Source: Anaerohalosphaeraceae bacterium
GTDB lineage: Bacteria; Planctomycetota; Phycisphaerae; Sedimentisphaerales; UBA12454
Direction: 5' to 3'
NCBI GenBank assembly: GCA_021108375.1
Contig: JAIORA010000033.1
Span: 1-58,907 of the forward strand
Length of the DNA stretch: 58,907 bases
The notes beneath the pieces were generated by a model. It saw nothing but the letters and a program-made list of their open reading frames with translations. It did no database searches and had not been told where the DNA came from. The position numbers and the translations under genes are program-made. Shown here one piece after another: positions 41,314 through 49,173 of this stretch (position 1 is its first letter; each line of letters starts with the position of its first letter).

Positions 41314-42390
41314 CTAATAGCCCTGTCTTTTTCTTTGCCTCAGCCGATATACCATCGCAAGAATTTCAGCCACAGCCTTATAAAGTTTAGTTGGTATCGC
41401 CTCGCCGGTTTTAGCTGTTGCGTATATTGTTCTGGCAAGTTCTGGCTTTCTCACTATCGGCACTCCGTAGGCTCTGGCTACTTCGCGGATTTTTTCAGCG
41501 ATATGGTCTGCACCCTTTGCAAGCATTACCGGGGCATCCATCGTTTTCGGGTCGTACTTCAAGGCGACCGCAACGTGCGTCGGATTAACCAGTATAACAT
41601 CGGCATTAGGCACTTCCCGCAGCATACGCTTGCGGGCCATTTGGATTTGGATTCCTCGAATTCGCGATTTAGTTTCAGGCGAGCCATCGGTGTTTTTGCG
41701 TTCTTCTTTGACCTCCTGCTTAGTCATCATTAGTTCCTTGATGTGTTTCCATCTTTGAAAAATCACATCCGTTGCCGCAATAGCTATCAGTGCGCAGCTT
41801 ATGCGTATCAGCAGGCCTAAAATTATTTTCGATATCATCACCATTATCTGCCATGACCACGCCCATCTTACCGCCATAATCTCATCCATTCTGCTGGTGA
41901 GATACTGCCACGTGATAGCGGCAATAACTGTAAGCTTTGCCACGGATATTCCGAGCTTGACCAGGCTCTTGACGTTGAATAGTTTTTCAAATCCTTTGAT
42001 AGGGTTTATCGCGTCAAGTTTTAGCGTTACCGCTTGCGGCGAAAAGTTTATCCCGCCTACGATAACCCCGGCGGCAATCCCTGCCACCGACAGTGCCATA
42101 AATATCGGGAACATAACCAGCAATGAATCAATTATTTGAGTATTGAAAAAATTTGTGAACGCTGTGTTATCTGCAAAAACTGACGTTTCGCACGCAAGCC
42201 CCTGCTGCATTTGCCCACCGAACCATCCCATCAGACTTTTCCCGGAAACGACCAGCGTTAGCAGCAGAGCGACAATCGCAAAGACCGCCCCGATTTCCTC
42301 GCTCTGGGCGACTTGTCCCTTCTCTTTGGCTTTGTCCAGCCTTTTTTGTGTTGGTTGTTCGGTCTTTTCCGAAACCGGCTTCTCCGGCAT
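41314..42390 (-). CDS. flhB: Flagellar export switch protein FlhB
   Basis: An inner-membrane export component that switches specificity from rod/hook to filament substrates (358 aa). Four membrane helices lie in residues ~30-210. The cytoplasmic domain contains the NPTH autocleavage site (ADVILVNPTHVAVALKYD). The N-terminal KTEQPTQKRLDKAKEKGQVA is the family start. It is the last gene of the fliO-P-Q-R-flhB block, separated from fliR by a repeat-filled 367-base spacer. Confidence 0.96.
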   Translation of the reverse strand: MPEKPVSEKTEQPTQKRLDKAKEKGQVAQSEEIGAVFAIVALLLTLVVSGKSLMGWFGGQMQQGLACETSVFADNTAFTNFFNTQIIDSLLVMFPIFMALSVAGIAAGVIVGGINFSPQAVTLKLDAINPIKGFEKLFNVKSLVKLGISVAKLTVIAAITWQYLTSRMDEIMAVRWAWSWQIMVMISKIILGLLIRISCALIAIAATDVIFQRWKHIKELMMTKQEVKEERKNTDGSPETKSRIRGIQIQMARKRMLREVPNADVILVNPTHVAVALKYDPKTMDAPVMLAKGADHIAEKIREVARAYGVPIVRKPELARTIYATAKTGEAIPTKLYKAVAEILAMVYRLRQRKRQGY

Positions 42391-42757
42391 ATCAAATACC
42401 TCAAGTTATTAATTTTGCCCTGTCATTGCGAGGCGGTGCCTTTTATTAGAAATCCATCCCGATTTATCGGGATTCCTCAACTCAAAACTAAGAACTCAAA
42501 ACTCATAACTATTTTTCTGTCATACCCGCGAAAGCGGGTATCCATTTTTCTGTATCTTATTTTTTAATATTCTGCCGCAATTCTACGGGTGTGAACCCGT
42601 AGATGAAGTCATCCGCCATAGGCGGACAGGCAAAGCCTGTTGCGGTAAATCCCACGGGTGTTAACCCGTGGAAATTTAATCAGTGCAATCCGCGTAATCA
42701 GTGTTTAAATAATTTGTGTTTATTTGTGTCCATTTGTGGTTAATAACTGCGTATTTT
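42391..42757. repeat. Palindromic repeat block between fliR and flhB
   Basis: No gene. Repeat types include CCCGATTTATCGGG (42459-42472), 'ctcaaaactaagaactcaaa' tracts (42480-42512), the palindrome TACCCGCGAAAGCGGGTA (42523-42540), 'ccgtagatgaagtcatccgccataggcgg' and a 'gtgtttatttgtgtcc' type (42716-42731). They interrupt an otherwise contiguous operon. Confidence 0.6.
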
Positions 42758-43510
42758 TCATAATGGTAGCAACTTTCCCATCCACTTTGCGAATTCGCCG
42801 ATAAACTGATTAATAAAGGGAAACATCATACCAGTCATCATCAGCCCCATCCCAACTCGTAACGGCATACTGATAAAGAGGATATTCATATCAGGCAGCA
42901 TTCTCGCCAGTACCGCAAGTATTACCAAAAGTGCCAGAAAAGCCGCCAGTATAGGCCCCGCCAAACGCAGGCAGATTATCAGCATCGTTTGTCCTGTCTT
43001 AACTACTGTTTCTAACAATTGTGATATTTCCGGTATCGTCCCCGATGGAAACGATTCGTAGCTTTTCGAGATAATCATCAGGAGCATATGATGGCCGTTT
43101 GCGCTGAGAAACAGCAGTATGAATATCATTTCCAGTAGCATTCCTAAGGGCTGCCCGCTTTCGCCGGTAAGCGGGTCTAATGTCTGAGCCATCGCCAGCC
43201 CCATTTGCCTTTCGATAATTCTGCCGCTGAGTTTAATTACCGAAAAGATTAACACCGCTACCAGAGCGATTGCGAAACCGTATGTCGCTTCATTGCATAT
43301 CAGAATTGTTATTTCGATTGCGGAAATTTTTTCGTTTGAAACTCCGCTTGGCATTGTCATTGCCAGAAAAACGGACATTATCAGTGTCAATGCGATTTTA
43401 ATTCTTACCGGAATTATTTTCCAACTGAAAACCGGTGCTACTAACAGAAAAGCCGAAACTCTCGTCAGCACCAGCGTAAAGGCCAGCATTTTCATTGTCG
43501 CGTAGTCCAT
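42758..43510 (-). CDS. fliR: Flagellar export gate protein FliR
   Basis: An inner-membrane export gate subunit (250 aa). Six membrane helices are predicted across the whole length, with the N-terminal pattern TRVSAFLLVAPVFSWKIIPV and the conserved FGFAI-like helix (EATYGFAIALVAVLIFSVIK). The C-terminal PLRVGMGLMMTGMMFPFINQ helix is typical. It lies in the standard fliP-fliQ-fliR order and is followed by flhB after a repeat block. Confidence 0.93.
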   Translation of the reverse strand: MDYATMKMLAFTLVLTRVSAFLLVAPVFSWKIIPVRIKIALTLIMSVFLAMTMPSGVSNEKISAIEITILICNEATYGFAIALVAVLIFSVIKLSGRIIERQMGLAMAQTLDPLTGESGQPLGMLLEMIFILLFLSANGHHMLLMIISKSYESFPSGTIPEISQLLETVVKTGQTMLIICLRLAGPILAAFLALLVILAVLARMLPDMNILFISMPLRVGMGLMMTGMMFPFINQFIGEFAKWMGKLLPL

Positions 43511-43611
43511 ATGACTTTATATCAATCGTATAAATAAATATGTTCGGTTTTTAAGCAATGTTTTTTATTTTTAGATACGCCCACAACGCACATTTTATGC
43601 CCTTAAAGGGC

Positions 43612-43884
43612 TTAATGTCCGACGTTTTGGATTTGGCTGAATATCTCGATTGTGAATTTCAGCATTGTACTAAGCATCCAGTTGCCGAAAAGCAGTGTAA
43701 CAAACCCGACCGCTACCAGTTTAGGCACAACCGTCAGCGACATATCGCGTATCGATGTAACCGCCTGAAACAGCGTAACTATCACGCCGACGACAACACA
43801 GGTCAGCAGTATCGGGGCCGAGACCAGCAGCGAAACTTCCATCGCCTGCCTTCCCAGATATATAACAAAATTACCATCCATCAC
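43612..43884 (-). CDS. fliQ: Flagellar export gate protein FliQ
   Basis: A 90-aa, two-helix export gate subunit: LLVSAPILLTCVVVGVIVTL and VPKLVAVGFVTLLFGNWMLS, joined by the conserved QAVTSIRDMSLT loop. Size and order (fliP-fliQ-fliR) fit exactly. About 100 bases separate it from fliR, without a visible gene. Confidence 0.94.
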   Translation of the reverse strand: MMDGNFVIYLGRQAMEVSLLVSAPILLTCVVVGVIVTLFQAVTSIRDMSLTVVPKLVAVGFVTLLFGNWMLSTMLKFTIEIFSQIQNVGH

Positions 43885-43894
43885 AAATCCATAT

Positions 43895-44689
43895 CTAATT
43901 AAATCCCAGACTCAAGCTCTTGGCCAGCAGTCCCCATCCATCAACAAGTATGAACAGTATAAGTTTGAACGGCAGCGAAATCATTACTGGCGGCAGCATC
44001 ATCATACCCGCACTCAAAAGCACGCTCGAAATAACCAAATCGATTACCAGAAACGGAATGAACAGCAGACACCCAATTTCAAACGCTGTCCTGAATTCGC
44101 TGATAATAAACGCTGGTATTATTATATGCAATCCAAGCTGTTGGACATTTTCCGGCGGCTCCATTTTCGACATCTGCACAAACAGTTCCAAATCAGCCTG
44201 CCTGCACTGGGCCAGCATAAATCCTTTTATGCCTTCGCCCGCATTTTTTATTGCTGTATCAAAATCTATTTCCTCAGCTATGTAAGGCTGGATACTCGTC
44301 TGGTTAATCACGCTGAACGTCGGAGCCATAGTGTATAATGTCAAAAATAACGCCAGGCCAATAATTGCGATAGTAGGCGGAATGGTTTGCGTTCCCAGCG
44401 CTCTGCGGACAAACGACAGAACGATAACAATTCTGGTAAACGAGGTCATCATTACAAGCAGGCTCGGCAGAATAGCCAACCCGCTGAAAATTATCACCAT
44501 CTTTACCGGCGTGGACCAGTTCTTCGTCTCGCCATCGCTGGCATCGTTAGTCGCCTTATCGACTGCCGTCATAATATCTTTTATGCTTGGTACCGAATTG
44601 TCGCTTTCGCCTCGACAAATGTTTGTGCCAACGAAAATAGTTATTAAGCTCAGAGCTAATAAGATTTTTGATTTTGCGAGAATTCTCAT
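43895..44689 (-). CDS. fliP: Flagellar export gate protein FliP
   Basis: The pore-forming export gate subunit (264 aa). It has a cleavable signal peptide (residues ~1-25), as FliP proteins do, then PVKMVIIFSGLAILPSLLVM, MTSFTRIVIVLSFVRRALGT, QTIPPTIAIIGLALFLT and the C-terminal DLVISSVLLSAGMMMLPPV...LPFKLILFILVDGW. The start overlaps the end of fliO by four bases. fliQ follows 10 bases downstream. Confidence 0.96.
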   Translation of the reverse strand: MRILAKSKILLALSLITIFVGTNICRGESDNSVPSIKDIMTAVDKATNDASDGETKNWSTPVKMVIIFSGLAILPSLLVMMTSFTRIVIVLSFVRRALGTQTIPPTIAIIGLALFLTLYTMAPTFSVINQTSIQPYIAEEIDFDTAIKNAGEGIKGFMLAQCRQADLELFVQMSKMEPPENVQQLGLHIIIPAFIISEFRTAFEIGCLLFIPFLVIDLVISSVLLSAGMMMLPPVMISLPFKLILFILVDGWGLLAKSLSLGFN

Positions 44690-45096
44690 TTGCCACCCGC
44701 CTTTTTTTCTGACAAATCTATTTCCGTCAATGGCTCAATTATATCAGCTAATTTGGAAATACTTTCACCGCTGCATCCGATGAGAATTTCGTGTGCGCCG
44801 ACTTCGACTAAGTGCAGCGTCCTTCGTTGTCCCAGCGATACTGTTTCGATGATTTTGATTTTCTTGCCGGACTGGGTGCCGAATTTAGGCAGCATTTTTT
44901 TTGAAAGGTATATCGCCGCAACCCCCATAGCCACTACCATTATTACACCGATGACCATTCTCAACAAGTGGCTGCCAAGGTTGTAATCTGGCCCTGTCAA
45001 AGCAAATTCGTTGACATCTGCGGCAGCTTTCGCCCCGGCAGCAAAGGCCAGAATTACCAGGCCGAAAGTTGCTTTTTTCACATTATCTGATTTCAT
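44686..45096 (-). CDS. fliO: Flagellar protein FliO (short start)
   Basis: A small membrane protein that helps FliP assembly (136 aa). ATG 45096 is chosen because AAGGGAA lies just upstream and a sigma-54 promoter at 45129-45144 sits inside the longer frame starting at 45162, so that longer start cannot be used from this promoter. The protein has a hydrophobic signal segment, a main membrane helix (LLRMVIGVIMVVAMGVAAIY) and the FliO-type cytoplasmic domain SGKKIKIIETVSLGQRRTLHLVEV. It overlaps fliP. Confidence 0.88.
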   Translation of the reverse strand: MKSDNVKKATFGLVILAFAAGAKAAADVNEFALTGPDYNLGSHLLRMVIGVIMVVAMGVAAIYLSKKMLPKFGTQSGKKIKIIETVSLGQRRTLHLVEVGAHEILIGCSGESISKLADIIEPLTEIDLSEKKAGGK

Positions 45097-45128
45097 AAAA
45101 ATTCCCTTGTCAGTCCTATTAGATAAAG

Positions 45129-45144
45129 AGCAAATCCTGTGCCT
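45129..45144 (-). promoter_or_regulatory. Sigma-54 promoter of the fliOPQR operon
   Basis: Minus strand AGGCACA-ggat-TTGCT with exact -24/-12 spacing. The predicted start near 45118 leaves a 22-base leader carrying the AAGGGAA ribosome site of fliO. It shares the A-for-T first base with the promoter at 37814. Confidence 0.8.
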
Positions 45145-45162
45145 GAAAGCAGATATGCGCAT

Positions 45163-45594
45163 TTAACGGCCCAAACAGCCGTTTTTTGCCATTTCAAAGC
45201 CTCAATAAATATTCAGTGTAGAGTTTTTTTACAGAGAAGCTATAGAAGCCGAGCAGCGGGAGCTGCCGGATATTCTTTTCCGCTGTCGTAGGAATCTAAA
45301 CTTTTTCGCACAAGACCTTGTCATACCCGCGAAAGCGGGTATCCATTTTTTGCCTTTTTACTTTTTTAAAATCTGTGTTAGAGCATTTCCGATTATTAAG
45401 TGCGCCATTGTCATTTCGACCGGAACGAGCGAAGCGAATGGAGCGGAGAAATCCGTCGTTTTTAGATTCCTCGACTACGCTCGAAATGACGTGTGTGCGC
45501 ATTTATTATTCGTACTTGGTACAAAAACTCTGTGTTCTCTGTAGCTTGGCGATTTGCAGCCGCCGCCAATGGGTATGGATTTTCTTGAATTGCT
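45163..45594. repeat. Repeat block between the second motB-type gene and fliO
   Basis: No gene. Repeat types seen: 'gaagccgagcagcgggagctgccgga' (45247-45272), the palindrome TACCCGCGAAAGCGGGTA (45324-45341), and a long 'catttcgaccggaacgagcgaag...gaaatccg' type (45413-45452) with its inverted partner (45468-45492). Confidence 0.55.
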
Positions 45595-46329
45595 TTACTC
45601 CTGATTCTGCAAATCAGCGATAAGTATGTGCGAATTTTCCGAAATCGGGCTGTCTCGTTCTACCCAGCAACCCCCATCCCCTGCGCCCCACGAGTAGATT
45701 GCTCCGCCCCAGTCTGCCGGCAGAATATCTTTAAGGTAATTCACCACCGCTTGGGCTCGATTGGCTGAAACTATCAGTTGCCGTTTGGTCTCTGCTTCAT
45801 CCCCTGCCAGCCCAAGCACATAGAGCTTAACTTCTTCTGGCTTTGTCCGTTGTCGCAGATTCAGAGCTAATTGTTTCAGATAACTTTTGGCCTGTTCATC
45901 CAGCACTGCTTGGCCTTTTTCAAAGTTAATATCAGCTGTTGTATAGCTGGTTTTTTCTGCAACTATCTGCGATGGAATTGCCAGCATAGATTGTGTAACC
46001 TGCTTGAAATTTCTTATAATTACCTGTTGCCGAGCGTCAATTGTTCGGGTTGTTACCGTGTTATCGGATTCATCGACAAAATATTTATATTTTTTTCCAT
46101 CAAATTTCGGAGCTATTTTTTTACTCTTGAGCAGCCCCAGCCCAAAAGTATCAATGTGCCTGACAAATGAGTCCCTGGCGATATTGAACAGTTCCGGGTC
46201 CTGCGCTTGTGCCATACTAAGCAGCATTACAAAAAATGTCAGTAGCAACGTTACCATATCGGAAAACGTAACGATATATGCCGGCACGCCGGGCGGGCCA
46301 ACTTCCTTTTTTTTGACCTTTGCCCTCAA
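45595..46329 (-). CDS. Second MotB-type stator protein
   Basis: A 244-aa protein with a short basic N-terminus, one membrane helix holding the proton-binding aspartate (VTFSDMVTLLLTFFVMLLSM), a periplasmic linker and an OmpA-like C-terminal domain with NFEKGQAVLDEQAKSYLKQL and SANRAQAVVNYLKDIL. The peptidoglycan-binding signature is incomplete (the TDxxG part is not seen). It lies 78 bases after another motB-type gene, with a single motA upstream of both. It may form a heteromeric stator with the first MotB, or serve a second function. Confidence 0.82.
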   Translation of the reverse strand: MRAKVKKKEVGPPGVPAYIVTFSDMVTLLLTFFVMLLSMAQAQDPELFNIARDSFVRHIDTFGLGLLKSKKIAPKFDGKKYKYFVDESDNTVTTRTIDARQQVIIRNFKQVTQSMLAIPSQIVAEKTSYTTADINFEKGQAVLDEQAKSYLKQLALNLRQRTKPEEVKLYVLGLAGDEAETKRQLIVSANRAQAVVNYLKDILPADWGGAIYSWGAGDGGCWVERDSPISENSHILIADLQNQE

Positions 46330-46407
46330 TTATAAAACTCCCCATTCAAAAAATATCTTTTAAAAATCCAGCCTATTTTTTTACGCATACTTCTTTGTTT
46401 TTTGGCG

Positions 46408-47085
46408 TTAATTATAAATACTCCGTTCCAGCAGGATTATTTCGAGCAATCTATCGGTTTCTTTGCCCATATTATCCTGCAAATCCCCTACCGTTGTCGC
46501 CGCTGACACGCTGAACCTGTTTTTGTCAAGCCCGTGTTTTTCGGCAAGATAGCTAATAACTGCACAGGCCCTTTCGAGTCCGACCTTTGCTGTTTCGTTA
46601 TTCCTGCCGTTTTCGCTTATCACTATCCTGCTCGGCCTTACAGCAAGCAATGCCGCCATATCAGTCAGCGATTTCCGCCCATCTTGTGAGATAATGCTGC
46701 CCTTGCCCCAGAAAATTTTCTCCGAATCGACAAGGAACACCTTACGCTGGTCGAATTCCCGCGAAAATATCTCTTCCCTGAGATTAACATTCTTTCCCTT
46801 TACCAGCGTGGGTTTTTCGCTGCCCTCATCAAGCTCATCGAGGTACTTTATCGGTTTGGTTTGTGCCATCGAATCTTTACTGCTGACATTCTCTGCTTCA
46901 ATGCAGGCTTTCTGGCCGAGTATTCGTCTGAGGTCTCTCATAGTGCTCTGGTCGTCGAATGATGAAAAGCTCAGCAGCAGAACAAAAAACGTCAGCAGCA
47001 GCGTCATACAGTCGCTGAATGTTACCATCCATTCCGGTGCGCCTGCGGGTTGTTCCGGCTCAGGAGTTTTTTTCTTTCTTGCCAT
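46408..47085 (-). CDS. motB: MotB-type stator protein
   Basis: The stator B subunit, 225 aa. The membrane helix with the key aspartate reads VTFSDCMTLLLTFFVLLLSF (about residues 20-40). A periplasmic linker and an OmpA-like domain follow (FWGKGSIISQDGRKSLTDMA and LERACAVISYLAEKHGLDKN). It starts exactly where motA ends, sharing the base at 47085, so the two are tightly coupled; this makes it the primary partner of MotA. The OmpA motif is divergent from the enteric form. Confidence 0.88.
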   Translation of the reverse strand: MARKKKTPEPEQPAGAPEWMVTFSDCMTLLLTFFVLLLSFSSFDDQSTMRDLRRILGQKACIEAENVSSKDSMAQTKPIKYLDELDEGSEKPTLVKGKNVNLREEIFSREFDQRKVFLVDSEKIFWGKGSIISQDGRKSLTDMAALLAVRPSRIVISENGRNNETAKVGLERACAVISYLAEKHGLDKNRFSVSAATTVGDLQDNMGKETDRLLEIILLERSIYN

Positions 47086-47855
47086 TATATATCAGCCTTC
47101 ACTTGCTCACGGCTTCCCTGCGAGACGAAGGCCTGCATTTTTTCTCTTACCGCTGTCGGATTTTCACCCATAGCGATAGAGCATATCCCCTCGGTAATCA
47201 TTTCCATAGACAGCGCCTCTGCCTTTGAATAGATTCCCAGTTTCCCAGCCAGCGGTATGAACACAAGGTTAGAGGAAAACGCGCCGTAAAAAGTGGTAAC
47301 CAGAGCCGTTGCCATTCCGACCCCAAGTCCGCTCGGGTCGGATAGATTTGAAAGCATCTGTATCAGGCCGATAAGTGTTCCAATCATTCCGAACGCTGGT
47401 GCCGAGGACCCCATAAATTCAAGTATTTGTTTACCGATGGAATGTCGTTCCTGCAGGTACTGTATTTCCAGCGACAGAAGGTCTCTCGCATTTTCTTCGT
47501 TCTGGCCGTCTACAAGTATTTGCAGACCTTTAACGAAAAACATATTGTCGAGTTTACTGATTTCCTGCTCCAGTGCCAACGCTCCGTCTCGCCTGTTGAT
47601 AGCTGCGTAATTTACCATTTTTTGAATCAATTCTGATTGAGGCGGGATTTTTGAGACGATGGTTTTTTTGATTATCGAAAAAATACTCAAAAATTGTGGC
47701 AGTGAAAAATGGATTAATGTTGCGCACAGCATCCCGCCAATAGTAATTGCTATCGACGGTATATTGAGAAACATATTGGCCCCGGTCCCGACTGCTATCG
47801 AGCCGATAATGACCACCAGGCCAAGCAAAATGCCTAAAATTGTTGCGATATCCAT
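47085..47855 (-). CDS. motA: Flagellar stator protein MotA
   Basis: The stator A subunit that converts ion flow to torque by contact with FliG (256 aa). Four membrane helices: two near residues 1-50 (GILLGLVVIIGSIAVGTGAN; SIAITIGGMLCATLIHFSLP) and two at ~150-205 (FGMIGTLIGLIQMLSNL; GMATALVTTFYGAFSSNLVF). The prolines of helices 3 and 4 are in recognisable positions (SSAPAFGMIGT, VFIPLAGK). It is followed by two motB-type genes. Confidence 0.93.
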   Translation of the reverse strand: MDIATILGILLGLVVIIGSIAVGTGANMFLNIPSIAITIGGMLCATLIHFSLPQFLSIFSIIKKTIVSKIPPQSELIQKMVNYAAINRRDGALALEQEISKLDNMFFVKGLQILVDGQNEENARDLLSLEIQYLQERHSIGKQILEFMGSSAPAFGMIGTLIGLIQMLSNLSDPSGLGVGMATALVTTFYGAFSSNLVFIPLAGKLGIYSKAEALSMEMITEGICSIAMGENPTAVREKMQAFVSQGSREQVKADI

Positions 47856-47899
47856 TTTTGTTGCTCTCTTTTGTTAGTCCCGATTTATCGGGATTGTTT

Positions 47900-48577
47900 T
47901 TAAAGTTCTTTTGTCTGTTTCAATTTCTGGCAGAGGTATGCAGATACTTCCGGCTTGGTTTCCGCTATCGATGCCAGCACTTTAGCTTTTGTTCTCTCGG
48001 TCATATAAAAAAGAATTTTGACAGGGTCTTCAGGGTGGGTCTTATTTTGCATCATATTCATCAATATCTTGCCCGCACTTGTCGAGTCCATCTTGTCGTA
48101 AGTCGCCGCGATTGACGTAAGGTTGGATTGTTCTTCTTTTTCTATTGTCAATCTGCTTTCGATTAGTTTTTTCTGTTCGCTTTTCAATGTCGCCACCGTC
48201 AATGCCAACTCAACTCTCAAATCGTTAAGCTCGGCAATATCTGATTTGAAAGTTTCCTGAACGCTCTGAATTCTCTGCTCTCTTATCGCAAGTTCATCGA
48301 GCTTGTCATCATACTCTTGAATTTTTTCGCGAACTTCTTCGATAAGTCTTTTGAGATATTTTTCCGGCAGACTCTTATTTGCTGTTACCTGCCCGATTTG
48401 CCCTGTGCCAGTCAGTTGCATTTGCACAGGGTTCACCTGATTACTACCATCGGCCAATGCGTTTATCGAATTTGGGTCAGATATTGGCTGCTTTTTAGTC
48501 GTAAAAGCGAACCCGAACATTCCGCTGAAACCGATTAGTCCCGCTGCCGCCGCGATTATTATAACTTTTTTATTCAT
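47900..48577 (-). CDS. MotE-like protein with coiled coil and MgtE-N-type domain
   Basis: A 225-aa protein with an N-terminal signal or anchor (IIIAAAAGLIGFSGMFGFAF), a polar linker, a long coiled coil (about residues 72-150, EKYLKRLIEEVREKIQEYDD and on) and a C-terminal helical domain, YDKMDSTSAGKILMNMM... then VLASIAETKPEVSAYLC, matching the MgtE-N-like domain of the MotE/FlbB group. MotE is a periplasmic helper of stator function in rhizobia. Its place between fliJ and motA agrees with such a role. No MotC is visible. Confidence 0.75.
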   Translation of the reverse strand: MNKKVIIIAAAAGLIGFSGMFGFAFTTKKQPISDPNSINALADGSNQVNPVQMQLTGTGQIGQVTANKSLPEKYLKRLIEEVREKIQEYDDKLDELAIREQRIQSVQETFKSDIAELNDLRVELALTVATLKSEQKKLIESRLTIEKEEQSNLTSIAATYDKMDSTSAGKILMNMMQNKTHPEDPVKILFYMTERTKAKVLASIAETKPEVSAYLCQKLKQTKEL

Positions 48578-48722
48578 TGTTTTATCTCCCGTCTTTATTT
48601 TTTAGCCCGCAGATCTTGCCCTGCGGGTTGCTGCCTTTTTACTTTTGTCTTTTTTTCTCTGTACTCTCTGTGTCCTCTGTGGCTAAAATCATTAGTCCCG
48701 ATTTATCGGGATTCACTTGTTA
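48578..48722. repeat. Repeat spacer between fliJ and the MotE-like gene
   Basis: Holds a 'ttagcccgcagatcttgccctgcgggttg' hairpin (48601-48629), a 'ctctgtgtcctctgtggctaa' stretch and the palindrome CCCGATTTATCGGG (48696-48709). The same palindrome also sits between the MotE-like gene and motA (47878-47891). Confidence 0.55.
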
Positions 48723-49172
48723 TTACAGGCTCACCATTTTTCTGGCAAAACCGAAAACAGTCGCGTCATCCGCCGCTTTTTGTTCGATTTTTTCCTGTTC
48801 TGTTATGAACTCCGTTTTCGCTTCCTGTCTGAGCTTTTCGAGGTCTTCATTAAATTTCTTCAGCTTTATTACTTCTGCCATTTTTTCTGTCCGTATTTTT
48901 TCAAGCTCTGCTGCCTCGACTACAAGTTTTGCTATTAGTTTATCGTTTGTCTCTGATGTCCTCATAAACAGTTGTTGTTTTTCCATACGAGTTTTGACTG
49001 GCTCGTTTTTCAGCTCTATAAGCATATTTTTCAAAATCATTTTCTGCATCATTATTTCACCGCGTTTTTGGCTTAGCTGCTCGGTTATACTGAACAGTTG
49101 AGCCTGCTCAAACTTTTCCTTTTTCTTCTTTATTTCGAGCAGTCGCTGCAGGGGCCATTTGAATTTTTTCAT
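48723..49172 (-). CDS. fliJ: Flagellar export protein FliJ
   Basis: The coiled-coil stalk of the export ATPase complex (149 aa, normal). The N-terminus KKFKWPLQRLLEIKKKKEKF is typical, followed by an almost continuous Lys/Glu-rich helix pair. It lies one base after fliI, as in most flagellar operons. Confidence 0.88.
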   Translation of the reverse strand: MKKFKWPLQRLLEIKKKKEKFEQAQLFSITEQLSQKRGEIMMQKMILKNMLIELKNEPVKTRMEKQQLFMRTSETNDKLIAKLVVEAAELEKIRTEKMAEVIKLKKFNEDLEKLRQEAKTEFITEQEKIEQKAADDATVFGFARKMVSL

Positions 49173-49173
49173 A

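Noticed and set aside
42455-42495. Apparent sigma-28 promoter (minus strand, ending CCCGATAA) before flhB
   Set aside because: The CCCGATAA comes from the dispersed palindrome CCCGATTTATCGGG, which occurs several times in the window in places with no late gene, and the spacing is 12, so the match is most likely accidental.
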